A stretch of 64,000 bases of DNA from Pseudoalteromonas piscicida (GTDB lineage Bacteria > Pseudomonadota > Gammaproteobacteria > Enterobacterales > Alteromonadaceae), in assembly GCF_002744175.1 (NCBI RefSeq), contig NZ_NKHF01000101.1:39404-103403 (forward strand), written 5' to 3'. A program made the position numbers and the translations under genes. Positions 17,402-27,496 of this stretch are shown here, piece after piece. Below the pieces are notes generated by a model. The model had not been told where the DNA came from. It saw nothing but the letters and a program-made list of their open reading frames with translations, and did no database searches. Position 1 is the stretch's first letter, and each line of letters begins with the position of its first letter.

Positions 17402-18657
17402 TTGCAAAAATAGACACTGGCATAGCAACCCCCCTTAACAAACTCAATGTGACACTGCCAATTAAGCTGCTGGCATAGTTGTTCCACTAACTTCAAGCCA
17501 AGACCATATCCTAGTGTGTCAATCTGCGGTTCCAGATTGTCTATAGATTCGATGTTTTTTATCGTGATCAGATTCTGGTGTTGGTGTATTTCGATAGTGC
17601 CACAAAACGTGTGCTGCATCGCATTTCTAATGAGGTTGCCAATCACGATTTTGGCGGCGGCACTGGGAAGCCAAACCTGATAGCGGGATAAATCAAAGGA
17701 CATTTGAATATCACGTTCTGCAATTAAATAACTCAGCGCTTTAACTTGTGATTGAATAAGCTGATCGAGATAGACGGGTTGGCAGTCCAGCTTAGGTTTG
17801 CTGGTTTTACTGAGCCACAATAAGGTTTCGCTTAAGGTTGCCATTTCGTGGCTGGCGATGTCGATACGCTGTAAGGCTTTAGCGCATTTTATGGGAAGTG
17901 GTGGAGAGATTTTATCTATCAACTCCACGCTACTGCGAATAATTGCAATTGGCGTGCGTAATTCATGGCTGGCGTAGCGAACAAAGTCTTGCTCACGTTT
18001 TAAACTTGTATTAACGTCGACCAAACTTTGCTGAATGAGGTGAGCAAGATTACTGAGTTCTTTATATTTAAATTGCGGAGGCGGTTCCTCTAGGTTAGTT
18101 GCATCCAATGCCGATGCCCACTTATGCAGCGCATTCACGGGTTTGGTGACGGTATGCATTAGCATCATGACTATCGATCCAAATATCGCTATTGCGAGCA
18201 GTGCCACAGTTACCGCGATAGCTTCCGGGCTTTTGTACCAAGGGGTTGGGATTGAGGCAAACTGTTCTGAAAATTGATGGGAAATAAAACTCGTTTGCTC
18301 ACCTTGTCGAAACTTCATCACAAATATGGCGGCACTCGGTCTATTCCATAAGTTTTCCCTAAACACTTTTTTATACAATTGATTATCTTCCATCTCAGTG
18401 GGAGAGAAAGCCTGTTGAACTTCAAGGGGGAGTGCCTGCCAATGTTTGGCTATCAAAAAGTTGTGGACCTTTATTTGTTCGCCATCTGAAACCGAGTAAT
18501 TGCTTGCTAAATTGAGCATAGTTCCTCGCATCATGCCATCTAACCCTTTGAAAAATTGCTGTGTCCAAAAATAGGAAAGCAACGCGATGATTGCGGTTGC
18601 AAGTAAAAATAGGGCGATAAGTATATAGCGCCTGAGGCTGATCTCTATTTCTCGCAT
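17395..18657 (-). CDS. Sensor histidine kinase of the RND efflux operon
   Basis: 420 residues. Two membrane segments (about 10-30 and 168-190) flank a periplasmic sensor of about 135 residues; a HAMP-like linker follows. The H-box is RYASHELRTPIAII (His near 230). The ATP-binding region is divergent: GLGLKLVEQLCQQL gives the G2 box, but the N-box is IGNLIRNAMQHTF. It should phosphorylate the adjacent regulator, whose gene overlaps its start by 13 bases. The signal is unknown; co-transcription with a pump suggests an envelope or toxic-compound cue. Confidence 0.92.
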   Translation of the reverse strand: MREIEISLRRYILIALFLLATAIIALLSYFWTQQFFKGLDGMMRGTMLNLASNYSVSDGEQIKVHNFLIAKHWQALPLEVQQAFSPTEMEDNQLYKKVFRENLWNRPSAAIFVMKFRQGEQTSFISHQFSEQFASIPTPWYKSPEAIAVTVALLAIAIFGSIVMMLMHTVTKPVNALHKWASALDATNLEEPPPQFKYKELSNLAHLIQQSLVDVNTSLKREQDFVRYASHELRTPIAIIRSSVELIDKISPPLPIKCAKALQRIDIASHEMATLSETLLWLSKTSKPKLDCQPVYLDQLIQSQVKALSYLIAERDIQMSFDLSRYQVWLPSAAAKIVIGNLIRNAMQHTFCGTIEIHQHQNLITIKNIESIDNLEPQIDTLGYGLGLKLVEQLCQQLNWQCHIEFVKGGCYASVYFCKH

Positions 18658-19334
18658 TTATTGTTCTCCTCACTGAAACACAGTAAAAAACCCTGCTTGC
18701 CATCTGATTTAATGGTAATGCGTGAGTTGTCCCTTAGCTTTTTACGAATATGATGAATATGTACTTTCAGCGAATTACTGTCGGGTTGTTCATCCCCCCA
18801 GATTTTTCCTAGCAAAGCTGTACGAGAAATAGGGCTAGGATAGGCCCTCATGAGTGCTTCAAGTATAGAGAATGCGGTGGGGGCGAGCTTAAGTGAAACA
18901 TCTTTAATAGTCACTATTTTGGTATCAAGGTGTAGCGTCAGGTTGTACTGTTTCAACTGGCGAACTTGGCCACTTTTTCTGGTGGATAGGGCTTGGACAC
19001 GGGCAACGAGTTCGGCCATTGCAAAGGGTTTAACGAGGTAGTCATCGCTGCCAGCGGCAAACCCTGCGAGCTTATCCTCGAGTTGACCTTGCGCCGTGAG
19101 CATAATAATAGATGTAGTGACGCCAGCCTGTCTTAGCGTCTCACAGACTTTTAGCCCATTTAACCGTGGTAAATTGATATCTAAAATGACCACATCATAC
19201 TCATTATGTTGTAGCAAGTTTAGTGCGAAGACGCCGTCACTGGCATGGTCGCATGTGATGTTTTCTAATTCTAAGTAATCAATGATATTACCAGCTAGCG
19301 CACGGTCATCTTCAACGAGAATAGTGCGGATCAT
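18645..19334 (-). CDS. OmpR-family response regulator of the RND efflux operon
   Basis: 229 residues. The receiver domain has acidic residues VEDD (9-10), phospho-acceptor Asp52 (VILDINLP), Thr in MLTAQG and Lys in YLVKPF. The C-terminal winged helix ends with the DNA-binding LKVHIHHIRKKL region. It overlaps the end of the pump gene by 23 bases and the kinase start by 13. A GGGTTAA direct repeat upstream of the operon is the natural candidate for its binding site. Confidence 0.94.
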   Translation of the reverse strand: MIRTILVEDDRALAGNIIDYLELENITCDHASDGVFALNLLQHNEYDVVILDINLPRLNGLKVCETLRQAGVTTSIIMLTAQGQLEDKLAGFAAGSDDYLVKPFAMAELVARVQALSTRKSGQVRQLKQYNLTLHLDTKIVTIKDVSLKLAPTAFSILEALMRAYPSPISRTALLGKIWGDEQPDSNSLKVHIHHIRKKLRDNSRITIKSDGKQGFLLCFSEENNKCEK

Positions 19335-22300
19335 TTACCTTTTCTCCCCCGAGATATTTACCTGTTTTAGTATAGACTGCACTTATTTGTTGAGAAATCA
19401 TCAGCAAAATGGGCGTCATAAACAAGGTGATAAGCGTGGCAAATAAAATACCATACCCAAGCGATGTGGCTGCGGGGATCAAAAACTGCGCTTGCTGTGA
19501 CGACTCACCCAAAATAGGGTAGAGGCCTGCGAATGTTGTTAACGATGTTAGTAAAATTGCTCTAAGCCGCCCAGTCGCTGCATCGACAATAGCCTCTGTA
19601 GTTGGCTTTCCTTCTTTTTGATAGCGGTTAAACTGGCTGACGAGTAACAGGCTATCATTGATGACCACACCGCTTAGCGCGAGGATCCCATTTAGTGATA
19701 AAATGCTGACGGTCAGGTCGAGATACCAATGACCTAAGATGGCACCAATAAACCCAAAAGGAATAATTGCCATGATGATTAGTGGTTGAAAATAAGACTT
19801 CAGCGGGATCGCCAGTAAGGCATAAATCGCAAATAGTGCGAGCAAATAAGCACTTTTCATTGACGCTGTGGTTTCAGCTTGGTGTTCAGCCTCGCCTGCA
19901 AAATGAATGGTTAAGTCATGATAACTTGATGTGAGCTCTGGAATAAGTGTTTCTTTCAGATCAGAAACCAAGGTTACAGGAGTTAACTTTGACTTATCAA
20001 CAGCAGCTGAAATTGTCACTGCTCTGACGCCACCAATACGAGTTATGCTCTGCACCTGATCTGAATACTGAATCGTTGCAACTGCGCTTAATGGCACGAC
20101 TTTACCATTGGGCAAGGAAATGTCGGAGTTGAGCACATCGAACATATCACTTCTTTGTGATAACGGCGCTCTAGCTCTAACTTTAACTTCATCGCTTCCT
20201 CTCATATATGACTGTACCACTTCGCCCCCGAAGGTTTGTAGCAACTGCCTTGACAGTGCGCTAGGTGTCATGCCCAATGCTTTACCTTGTTCGGATAAGG
20301 TAAAGTCGAGTTGGGCTTCACCCGGAGCAAGAGAGTTATCAATTGCGGATACCCCATCTATATTTTGTAGATACGACACAATAGCTTGTGCACTTTGTTG
20401 CATGGCCGTGTCGTTGTCTGTTTTGATCTCTACTTTAAAATTAGACACCATGGCCAACTCAGCTCGAATATTGATTTGCTTGGTCGCTTCGGGTAAGCCT
20501 GTGGTTTGTTGCCATGCAGCCGCAAGCTCTTTCAAGGTGTAATAAGGGTTTTCTTCGACTGACACATCTAATTGACCACTAAGGTCGCTATCAGCGCTGA
20601 TTGCTACATGGTCAATATAGCTGGTATCAAGTTGCTCAGCTGAGTGTAGTAATGATTGCTCAGCAGTAAATAACGAGCGCTCTAGATGTGTTAAATTGCT
20701 GGCAGTTTGACCAAAGCTAGCGTCATTTCTTAGGGTGATAGACGCTGATATCGTATCAGCTGGTAAACTTGGGAAAAACCCAACACGGACATAACCGTTT
20801 GAAAGTAGGCTGACCGCCAATATTAATATGGAGACAAACGCAATAAGTGCAGCATATTTATGTTTTAATACAACAAGTAAGCAAGGTTTGTAGTACCTGT
20901 AATTTAATTGAGTAAGCAGTTTATCTGCAACGCCTTGCACCTTACTCCACTTCACCATAACAGGTGAACGGTTGACTTGACGGGTATTTAGGTGTGCCAA
21001 ATGTGCTGGTAAAATCAGTTTAGATTCAACAACGGAAAGTAACAAACAAATCGTCACGATTGTACCAAACTGTGCATAAAGAACGCCTAACCCCCCAGAT
21101 ACATTCGCCAGTGCAGCAAATGCCGCCACAGTTGTTAGTACCCCAAACAATGTAGGAATTGTAACTATGCTCACCCCCGTGATGGTATTACTTACGGTGT
21201 CTCCAAGTTGTTTTTTGGTACTGTAGACACTCTCTCCAACCACAACGGCATCATCCACCACGATCCCAAGCGCCATGATAAACCCAAATGTCGTCATTTC
21301 ATTGAGTGTTAAGCCTGCAAAAGGTTCGGTCATGAAATACAGCGTGCCACATAAAATAAAAGGCAGACCAGCGGCAACCCAAAAAGCCACTCGTAGGTTT
21401 AAAAAAATCGCAAGTACTACGAATACCAATGCAATTCCAGTCATTGCATTGGTTGAAAGTAAAGCTAAGCGTTCTTGAATTAACTCGCTTTTGTCGTACC
21501 AAGTCGCCAATTGTATGGTGTCGGGCAAAGTGGATTGAAATTGGGCTACCACTTGCTGAGCTTGTGCAACAATTTGCTCTATATCGCCATATTCATCCAT
21601 AACTAACTTGATGGTATATGCGTTGTGGCCATCGAAGCGCGATAGAAAATATTGCTCATCGTTATAGGTATCGGTAATCGTGGCGATATCGGCGAGCGTG
21701 ACATAGCTATTTACTTGATTGCTTTTTACAACGAGCTGGGCGAAGTCTTGAACTGTCATAGCTTGGGTGTTGGCACTGAGGCGAAGCACTTTCTCTGGGT
21801 TTCTTAGGCTTTTGGTTACCGATACACCTGACGCTTCATTAACTTGTTTTGCGACCTCAGTAAAGGTTAATTGGTATGCTTTCAATACAGCTTCATCGAT
21901 TTCGATAGCGATTAAAGGCTCACGATGGTCAGGCTTAACCACCTTCCCGATAGCGGGTTTGGCCAGGAGCGCATTGGCGACTTTGTCGCCATAAAGTTGT
22001 AAAGTTTGATGGGGTACATCACCGAACAACTGTACGCGGATCACTTGCTCTTCGCGCAGAGCGGCCTTCACCAATGGCTTTTCTGCGTCTGTGGGAAAGT
22101 TATGAATGGCATCTACTTGCGCTTTTACATCTTGCAGTAGTTGATTAAGGTCATGCTCCGCCGTTTTCTCTATCATCACGCTAGTGCCTTGAGCGTTAGA
22201 GGATGAGGTGATCCGCTTAACTCCAGTGACGGACTGTAGGGCACTTTCTATCACCAGGGCAATTCCTTGTTCTGCCTGCTGTGCGCTACCACTGGGGTAA

Positions 22301-22461
22301 TGCACCGATACTTCGACCGTATCTGGCGCTTTATTTGGAAAAGCCTCTTTACGCAATGAACTTGCGCTATTTATACCCATTACTATCACGATAGCCATCA
22401 GTAAGTTAGCTGCAACAGGGTTTTTGGTAAACCAACTGATCAATGAATACTGCTTAAACAT
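19312..22461 (-). CDS. RND-family efflux pump, inner membrane subunit
   Basis: 1049 residues, the normal size for HAE1/AcrB-like pumps. It opens with the typical cytoplasmic-membrane start (SLISWFTKNPVAANLLMAIVIVMG), has two large periplasmic loops and about 12 membrane segments; the proton-relay segment GIVVDDAVVVGESVY (TM4, Asp pair) is intact. The substrate cannot be told from sequence. It works with the adjacent adaptor (8-base overlap) and an outer membrane channel that is not encoded here. Confidence 0.93.
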   Translation of the reverse strand: MFKQYSLISWFTKNPVAANLLMAIVIVMGINSASSLRKEAFPNKAPDTVEVSVHYPSGSAQQAEQGIALVIESALQSVTGVKRITSSSNAQGTSVMIEKTAEHDLNQLLQDVKAQVDAIHNFPTDAEKPLVKAALREEQVIRVQLFGDVPHQTLQLYGDKVANALLAKPAIGKVVKPDHREPLIAIEIDEAVLKAYQLTFTEVAKQVNEASGVSVTKSLRNPEKVLRLSANTQAMTVQDFAQLVVKSNQVNSYVTLADIATITDTYNDEQYFLSRFDGHNAYTIKLVMDEYGDIEQIVAQAQQVVAQFQSTLPDTIQLATWYDKSELIQERLALLSTNAMTGIALVFVVLAIFLNLRVAFWVAAGLPFILCGTLYFMTEPFAGLTLNEMTTFGFIMALGIVVDDAVVVGESVYSTKKQLGDTVSNTITGVSIVTIPTLFGVLTTVAAFAALANVSGGLGVLYAQFGTIVTICLLLSVVESKLILPAHLAHLNTRQVNRSPVMVKWSKVQGVADKLLTQLNYRYYKPCLLVVLKHKYAALIAFVSILILAVSLLSNGYVRVGFFPSLPADTISASITLRNDASFGQTASNLTHLERSLFTAEQSLLHSAEQLDTSYIDHVAISADSDLSGQLDVSVEENPYYTLKELAAAWQQTTGLPEATKQINIRAELAMVSNFKVEIKTDNDTAMQQSAQAIVSYLQNIDGVSAIDNSLAPGEAQLDFTLSEQGKALGMTPSALSRQLLQTFGGEVVQSYMRGSDEVKVRARAPLSQRSDMFDVLNSDISLPNGKVVPLSAVATIQYSDQVQSITRIGGVRAVTISAAVDKSKLTPVTLVSDLKETLIPELTSSYHDLTIHFAGEAEHQAETTASMKSAYLLALFAIYALLAIPLKSYFQPLIIMAIIPFGFIGAILGHWYLDLTVSILSLNGILALSGVVINDSLLLVSQFNRYQKEGKPTTEAIVDAATGRLRAILLTSLTTFAGLYPILGESSQQAQFLIPAATSLGYGILFATLITLFMTPILLMISQQISAVYTKTGKYLGGEKVNDPHYSR

Positions 22462-23596
22462 TATCGGCTCCTGAATTAATTAGGGTGACTGCCATCCCCA
22501 CGCTATAGTGACTAAGTGGCTTGGTTACTAACTGTAAGCTGGCGTCTTTTGCTGATGGTTGGAGGTAACTCATGCCACCGTGTTGAGCGAGTAATTGAGG
22601 TTTATAAGCTTGAAGCCTATTGTCTTGTACAAACCAAATTAGGCCGTCTGAGGTGATTGCGCTGGTGGGAACTTGCCACACATCAAAAAGCGTTCGACCT
22701 GCGATTTCGGCGGTGACGAAGCTGCCAAATGATAATTGAGGTGTCTGTTCAAGCGGAGTGTCTAATGTGACATAAACAGCGCGTTTTCGCGTTTCTTGTT
22801 CAATATGATGAGCTACTCGGGTAACTTGCGCTGACCAGCTTTTACCTCCCTTAACACTGCTCAGGGTTGTGTGCCAAGGAAGCGACGCTTGAGACGCCAG
22901 CATTTGCCATTGTAACTCCGAGAGGGGTATTTCAATTTCTGCTTGATTGGTGCCGTATACGGTCGCAACTTCGTTACCTGATTGTAGATAACTCCCTTCA
23001 GAAACGGCTTTTGCAACGATCAATGCATTAAATGGCACGCTGATGTTTGTACTGGCAAGTTGATGTTTGGCTGCATTTAGCTCTGCCTCAGCATGTGTTA
23101 ATTGAGTTTCTAGTAACGCTTTTTTCGGGGCTCGCAACGGACTTTGGATGCTTTTTTCAGCAGAGCTGGAGAGATAACGACTGTTTACGGATGTTTCAAG
23201 CGCTTCTTCAGCGAGGGACAGCTTGATTTCTTTTATTGCAACCTCAGCTGCAGCTACCTTTGCTTGTAGCGCAGTGTCATCGACTTTTATTAATTGCTCT
23301 TTTGCCGCAACAAGGTTACCAATCTTAAATTGTGTATCCATAGCGACGATTTGACCCGATACTTCAGCACGCAGTGTTAGCTGTTGAGGTGAGCGTACTT
23401 CGCCATAGCCGCGCACGGTGAGTTGATATGTAGATGGTGATATTAGTTGTGTACTTACTTGCACAGGAGCCGGTGTAGTCACCTCTGATGATTCAGGTGC
23501 AGAAGGGGAAGCTGCTGGGATAGCTGAATAAATTGAGGCGACAAGTAAGATGAAAGTTGAGAATAGAACCAAAGACTTATTAACTTTAACGTGCAT
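22454..23596 (-). CDS. RND efflux periplasmic adaptor (membrane fusion protein)
   Basis: 380 residues. One N-terminal hydrophobic anchor (about 9-26) without a lipobox is followed by a Pro/Ser-rich stretch, then the biotinyl-lipoyl-like halves (GQIVAMDTQFKIGNLVAAKEQLIKVD and SVPFNALIVAKAVSEGSYL) around a short alpha-hairpin, and beta-barrel domains. It bridges the pump to an outer membrane channel. It is the first gene of the operon adaptor-pump-regulator-kinase. Confidence 0.92.
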   Translation of the reverse strand: MHVKVNKSLVLFSTFILLVASIYSAIPAASPSAPESSEVTTPAPVQVSTQLISPSTYQLTVRGYGEVRSPQQLTLRAEVSGQIVAMDTQFKIGNLVAAKEQLIKVDDTALQAKVAAAEVAIKEIKLSLAEEALETSVNSRYLSSSAEKSIQSPLRAPKKALLETQLTHAEAELNAAKHQLASTNISVPFNALIVAKAVSEGSYLQSGNEVATVYGTNQAEIEIPLSELQWQMLASQASLPWHTTLSSVKGGKSWSAQVTRVAHHIEQETRKRAVYVTLDTPLEQTPQLSFGSFVTAEIAGRTLFDVWQVPTSAITSDGLIWFVQDNRLQAYKPQLLAQHGGMSYLQPSAKDASLQLVTKPLSHYSVGMAVTLINSGADNV

Positions 23597-23654
23597 ACAT
23601 ACACCCTTTTTGTACCGCAGGAATGGCTATAGAGTGCTCATCATAGGCGAAGGG

Positions 23655-23672
23655 GGGTTAAACAAGGGTTAA
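23655..23672 (-). promoter_or_regulatory. GGGTTAA direct repeat, candidate response-regulator site
   Basis: Two GGGTTAA heptamers (23655-23661 and 23666-23672) stand exactly 11 bases apart, one helical turn, as OmpR-family dimers prefer. They lie 59 bases upstream of the adaptor start. Binding by the operon's own regulator is inferred. Confidence 0.5.
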
Positions 23673-23841
23673 TGTCGCAAGCGCCAACGCCGGCTGCTAC
23701 AAAGAGGGGATTACCTTAGGTTCAGGTTAGTTAGCACAATTCAAGAGCAATACTTTTAGCCGAGATTTGGGTTACCTATTTTAAACGCCCTGCGATAAGG
23801 CAAGATAGCGTTTGTGTTTGCTATCTTGCCTAGCAAACAGG

Positions 23842-26070
23842 TTAGTTAATATCTGCTTGCAAAGTAACACCTTGATTCGTGCCTTCACCGGTTGCTAACA
23901 CGTAATACCACCCCGGTCGAGACAAGTGTAGTTTTAAATACTCAGCATTGTCGGCTGACTGAGAAGAGAACTGATAATCACCTCTACTTGGCCAGTAGGT
24001 TCCAACAAGTAAATCTGTATTGCCAACACCATGGCGAGCTTTTAGTGTTAATGTGGAGTTTGGCTCCGTTATCTTGATATAGAAGTAGCTGTCATTGGCT
24101 GCTAAACAAACTGGTTTACCACTGTGTAACTCAGCAAAAGACTGAGCTTGCTGGGTAAGGCATGCGTTTGGTACAGCCATGTCACTTGGCTTATTCGGTT
24201 TTCGTGCATCCAAAACCCCCACGGCAATAGATACCTTATCGAACTGGCTCCTACTTACCGCGCTCACATAATGGCGACCTTTATTCAAGGTGAGTACCAG
24301 CTTTTGCTCGGTGCCTGCCCCAGCCGACTGGGTAACGGCATTATCTGGCATTGCCCAGGTATTGGGGTGGTAATATAAGGTTAAGTTTCCTGAACCGTCT
24401 CGAGTGCTTATAAATATATTCGAGTTGTCTTTTTCAACATCGAAATAGAGATACACAGTGCTACCAGAGATACACTCGCCTTGATTTGGTTGCAGCTCTG
24501 AACCTGAGCTAAGCGGCATAACTTGGTTACACTTTTTGGGAAGGTAGAGTGGTACTTGTTGATAATTAAGAGGCTGTAATCGTAGTCCGTCTGGGTCTAT
24601 GTCTTCACGGCTTGGGATCCAAGGTGCTAAGCAGCGAGCATCTTTCACACAGGGATCGGTTAACGCTTTCATAAAATTCACTAGATCTTCTTTTGCTTGC
24701 CTTGATAGGTAGAGTTTCTGTAATACGGGTGCACCATCTTCAATTTCATCATCAATGATCTTAGCAGCTAAGTCTGTGTTGTAACGTGCATCGGGAAAAA
24801 GATCTTGGCAGCGAGCAATTGACTTAAATTGCGGTTGTTGGCACCAGCCTTGATTGTCAATGTAATCATCAAGCACTTGGTGGTAGTCATCATAATGCTC
24901 AATGACTTGCATTAATGTATCGTAACTACCCGCATGTCCGTATGGGCCCGTGACTTCAATATTTAATAGCGTCCCTGAGCGGAAGCTATAGAGGCCGTCA
25001 TTGTTGTTGTTTCGTTGAGTTCGGCCTAAATCGTTACTTGGTTGATCTAAGGTGCCGGTGCCAGGACCTATCTGTGGAAACGCGAGGCGATGATAATTAG
25101 ACCCTTTGGTCTGGGTAAAGCTATCTGTGTTATGACAACCGATACATTGCGTTGGCAAGTAATCTGGTTCTGTTCCGCCGTCAGAGGGAGGGGGAGGCAT
25201 AAACAAGTATAGATAAGCCCCTCGTTTTTGAGATTCCGATATCGCGTCCTTATCGCCTTTAACATAGGCATTCCAAGGATTATTTACAAAATTCATCGAG
25301 CGTTGGTAAGCGGCCAGAGCACGGGTTATATTCGCAAAAGTGACTATCTCTTTAGCGGGTTTGTCGCCATATACGGATGCAAATAGCGGATACCAGCGGT
25401 TTTGAATAAGCTCACCTTGTGCGCTGTCATAGTCACCAATTCTAGCGGCCAAGTGAGCCCGAACAGCTTGATTACTGTAGCCTTGCATGAAGTCAAAGCC
25501 CCGCATTTCAGACTCAGTTACCACGGGAAATCTCGCTTGGGCAGCGACGAGTGTTTCTCCAGCATTCGGGTCAGCTTCCCCGTAGGGGACATCAGGCGTA
25601 CTGATCCCTTTCTCTGGTTTTAACCAATCTAAAAACTCTACCCGAGCATCGCGAAACAGACCACGCTGATAAAGTGCCGAGTTAAAAATGCTGGGCGTGT
25701 TACGCGGCACGTAATATTCGCCTGTGGTTGTTTGTCTGCCGGGTCCCATAATATCCTCGTCGATGGCCAAGGTGCCAACCGCCAAGGCTAGGCCGTCACC
25801 TCCACCTAAATAGGGATGATGGCAACTTGCGCAGGCAACATCTTGGTTACCACTGAGTGCTTTAGAGAAAAAAAGCAATTTACCCAATTGCGCTTCAGAA
25901 GAGTGTATGTCAGGAATGGTAATGCCCTTTGTTGGCTCGCCTGTTAAACCATGTTGTTGTATTAGCTGTTGTAAAGCGTCGTCAAGGTTGTCTGGTATTG
26001 GAATTGCCTGTACACAGCAGCTGGCTAAGGCACTTAGTGTTAAGGCAATATATCCATATAGTCGTTTCAT
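23842..26070 (-). CDS. Di-heme cytochrome-c peroxidase/MauG-like protein with C-terminal PPC-like domains
   Basis: 742 residues from the ATG at 26070, which has AGGAGCG upstream and starts a signal peptide (MKRLYGYIALTLSALASC). Two c-type heme sites are visible: CASCH (80-84) and CIGCH (309-313). The catalytic region about 45-480 resembles the bacterial di-heme peroxidase/MauG family. Beyond about 515 two similar beta-rich segments of about 105 residues follow, each with a Cys pair, like bacterial pre-peptidase C-terminal domains. Ordinary di-heme peroxidases are about 350-450 residues, so this tail is extra. It is periplasmic or exported; the substrate is unknown. Confidence 0.82.
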   Translation of the reverse strand: MKRLYGYIALTLSALASCCVQAIPIPDNLDDALQQLIQQHGLTGEPTKGITIPDIHSSEAQLGKLLFFSKALSGNQDVACASCHHPYLGGGDGLALAVGTLAIDEDIMGPGRQTTTGEYYVPRNTPSIFNSALYQRGLFRDARVEFLDWLKPEKGISTPDVPYGEADPNAGETLVAAQARFPVVTESEMRGFDFMQGYSNQAVRAHLAARIGDYDSAQGELIQNRWYPLFASVYGDKPAKEIVTFANITRALAAYQRSMNFVNNPWNAYVKGDKDAISESQKRGAYLYLFMPPPPSDGGTEPDYLPTQCIGCHNTDSFTQTKGSNYHRLAFPQIGPGTGTLDQPSNDLGRTQRNNNNDGLYSFRSGTLLNIEVTGPYGHAGSYDTLMQVIEHYDDYHQVLDDYIDNQGWCQQPQFKSIARCQDLFPDARYNTDLAAKIIDDEIEDGAPVLQKLYLSRQAKEDLVNFMKALTDPCVKDARCLAPWIPSREDIDPDGLRLQPLNYQQVPLYLPKKCNQVMPLSSGSELQPNQGECISGSTVYLYFDVEKDNSNIFISTRDGSGNLTLYYHPNTWAMPDNAVTQSAGAGTEQKLVLTLNKGRHYVSAVSRSQFDKVSIAVGVLDARKPNKPSDMAVPNACLTQQAQSFAELHSGKPVCLAANDSYFYIKITEPNSTLTLKARHGVGNTDLLVGTYWPSRGDYQFSSQSADNAEYLKLHLSRPGWYYVLATGEGTNQGVTLQADIN

Positions 26071-26167
26071 AATAGCGCTCCTCATGAGTGAAACAGTTCA
26101 TCAGGAACTTTATGCCTATCATGGTTAATAAAAGGTTAAATTTATGAGCTTGGTTTGTCACTTAGCA

Positions 26168-27496
26168 TTACAGTGACACTTTAGTATTGTCTTCGACAGC
26201 TTCTTGAACAGGTTTATCTAGCTTTATCAGGCGCTCCATCACTACACACGCAGTTAAGTCTCCGGTGACATTGAGCACGGTTCTGCACATATCTAAGATC
26301 CTATCTACTCCTAAAATAAGAGCAATACCAGCGGCAGGGATCCCAAAGCTGGTTAAAACTGAAGCCAAAATAACGATGCCAACACCGGGTGTACTCGGGG
26401 AGCCGATGGATGCCCCGACAGTAGTAAGTATAAGCAACATGATTTGACTATCTGATAAGGTAATACCAAATACTTGAGTTAAAAATAGTGCAGCGATAAC
26501 TTGATAGAGTGCGGTGCCATCCATGTTGATGGTAGCGCCGAGGGGAATAATAAACTGAACAATTGGCTTTTTAACGAAGAGTGACTGCTCAGCTGTGCGC
26601 ATTGAGAGCGGCATTACCGCAGCTGAGCTAGAGGTCGAAAAAGCTAATAATTGTGCACTTTTAATAGCCGATAAAAAGCGCCGAGGGCTGATTTTTCCTG
26701 CGAAACCGGCCAAAAACAGGTAGACAAACATCAGTAGTAGTAACCCTAACAGCACAGCCGCAACGTAGGCTGAAACGCCTAAGAGGGCATCAATACCAAT
26801 TCGTATGGTAATATCGCAAAGTAATCCAAACACCGCGAATGGCGCCAATAACATGGCCCAATTCACTATTTGTAATGATAATGTCTGCGCTGCTGTAGTG
26901 AGCTCAAGGAGTAGTGACTTTTGTTTTTGATTGAGCGCGGTAATGGCAATACCAATAAAAATGGCATACATCACGATGGCAAACATGTCTTTATCAAGTG
27001 TGGATTGAGTGATATTAGACGGAATGATGGCTACCATGCGTTCAGGGATACTTTTTAACTCAACTGTGGCTGTAACTGTTGTGGTATGTTGGCTATCTAG
27101 ATTCTCAAGCAGCTGACTATCCACATAGTTCCCTGGTTTAATGTATGTTGCAACGACTAAACCAATAATGACTGCAATAAAGGTGGTCATTATAAAATAA
27201 GGGAAAATCCTCAGCCCAACTTGTTTTAAAAATGCCGTATCTTTGTTGCCCGCAACTCCAAGAATGATAGAGGAAAGTACTAGGGGAATAACAACCATCT
27301 GGATCAAAGCCAAGAACATATTGCCGGGCAGCGCAACCCATTGTGCTATTTGAAGCGACAACTCAGGACTGACCAGCCCAACCCCTTTTGGTGAGAGTAA
27401 AATACCCACCGTAATACCCAAGATCAAAGCCACAACAATTTGTAGCCAAAGCATCTTCTTTTGTAAAAAATAACTAATGGAGTAGGTGTTTTTCAT
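26168..27496 (-). CDS. Dicarboxylate/amino acid:cation symporter (DAACS family)
   Basis: 442 residues from the ATG at 27496 (AAGGAAAAGGA upstream); the frame is open 24 codons further. Family marks are the serine-rich re-entrant loop SSSAAVMPLSM, the MDGTALYQ segment, the second hairpin SIGSPSTPGVG, and the ligand/cation helix DRILDMCRTVLNVTGD, in which Asp, Arg, Asn and Asp are the usual substrate-binding residues. It should import glutamate, aspartate or C4-dicarboxylates with Na+ or H+. It is a single gene. Confidence 0.9.
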   Translation of the reverse strand: MKNTYSISYFLQKKMLWLQIVVALILGITVGILLSPKGVGLVSPELSLQIAQWVALPGNMFLALIQMVVIPLVLSSIILGVAGNKDTAFLKQVGLRIFPYFIMTTFIAVIIGLVVATYIKPGNYVDSQLLENLDSQHTTTVTATVELKSIPERMVAIIPSNITQSTLDKDMFAIVMYAIFIGIAITALNQKQKSLLLELTTAAQTLSLQIVNWAMLLAPFAVFGLLCDITIRIGIDALLGVSAYVAAVLLGLLLLMFVYLFLAGFAGKISPRRFLSAIKSAQLLAFSTSSSAAVMPLSMRTAEQSLFVKKPIVQFIIPLGATINMDGTALYQVIAALFLTQVFGITLSDSQIMLLILTTVGASIGSPSTPGVGIVILASVLTSFGIPAAGIALILGVDRILDMCRTVLNVTGDLTACVVMERLIKLDKPVQEAVEDNTKVSL

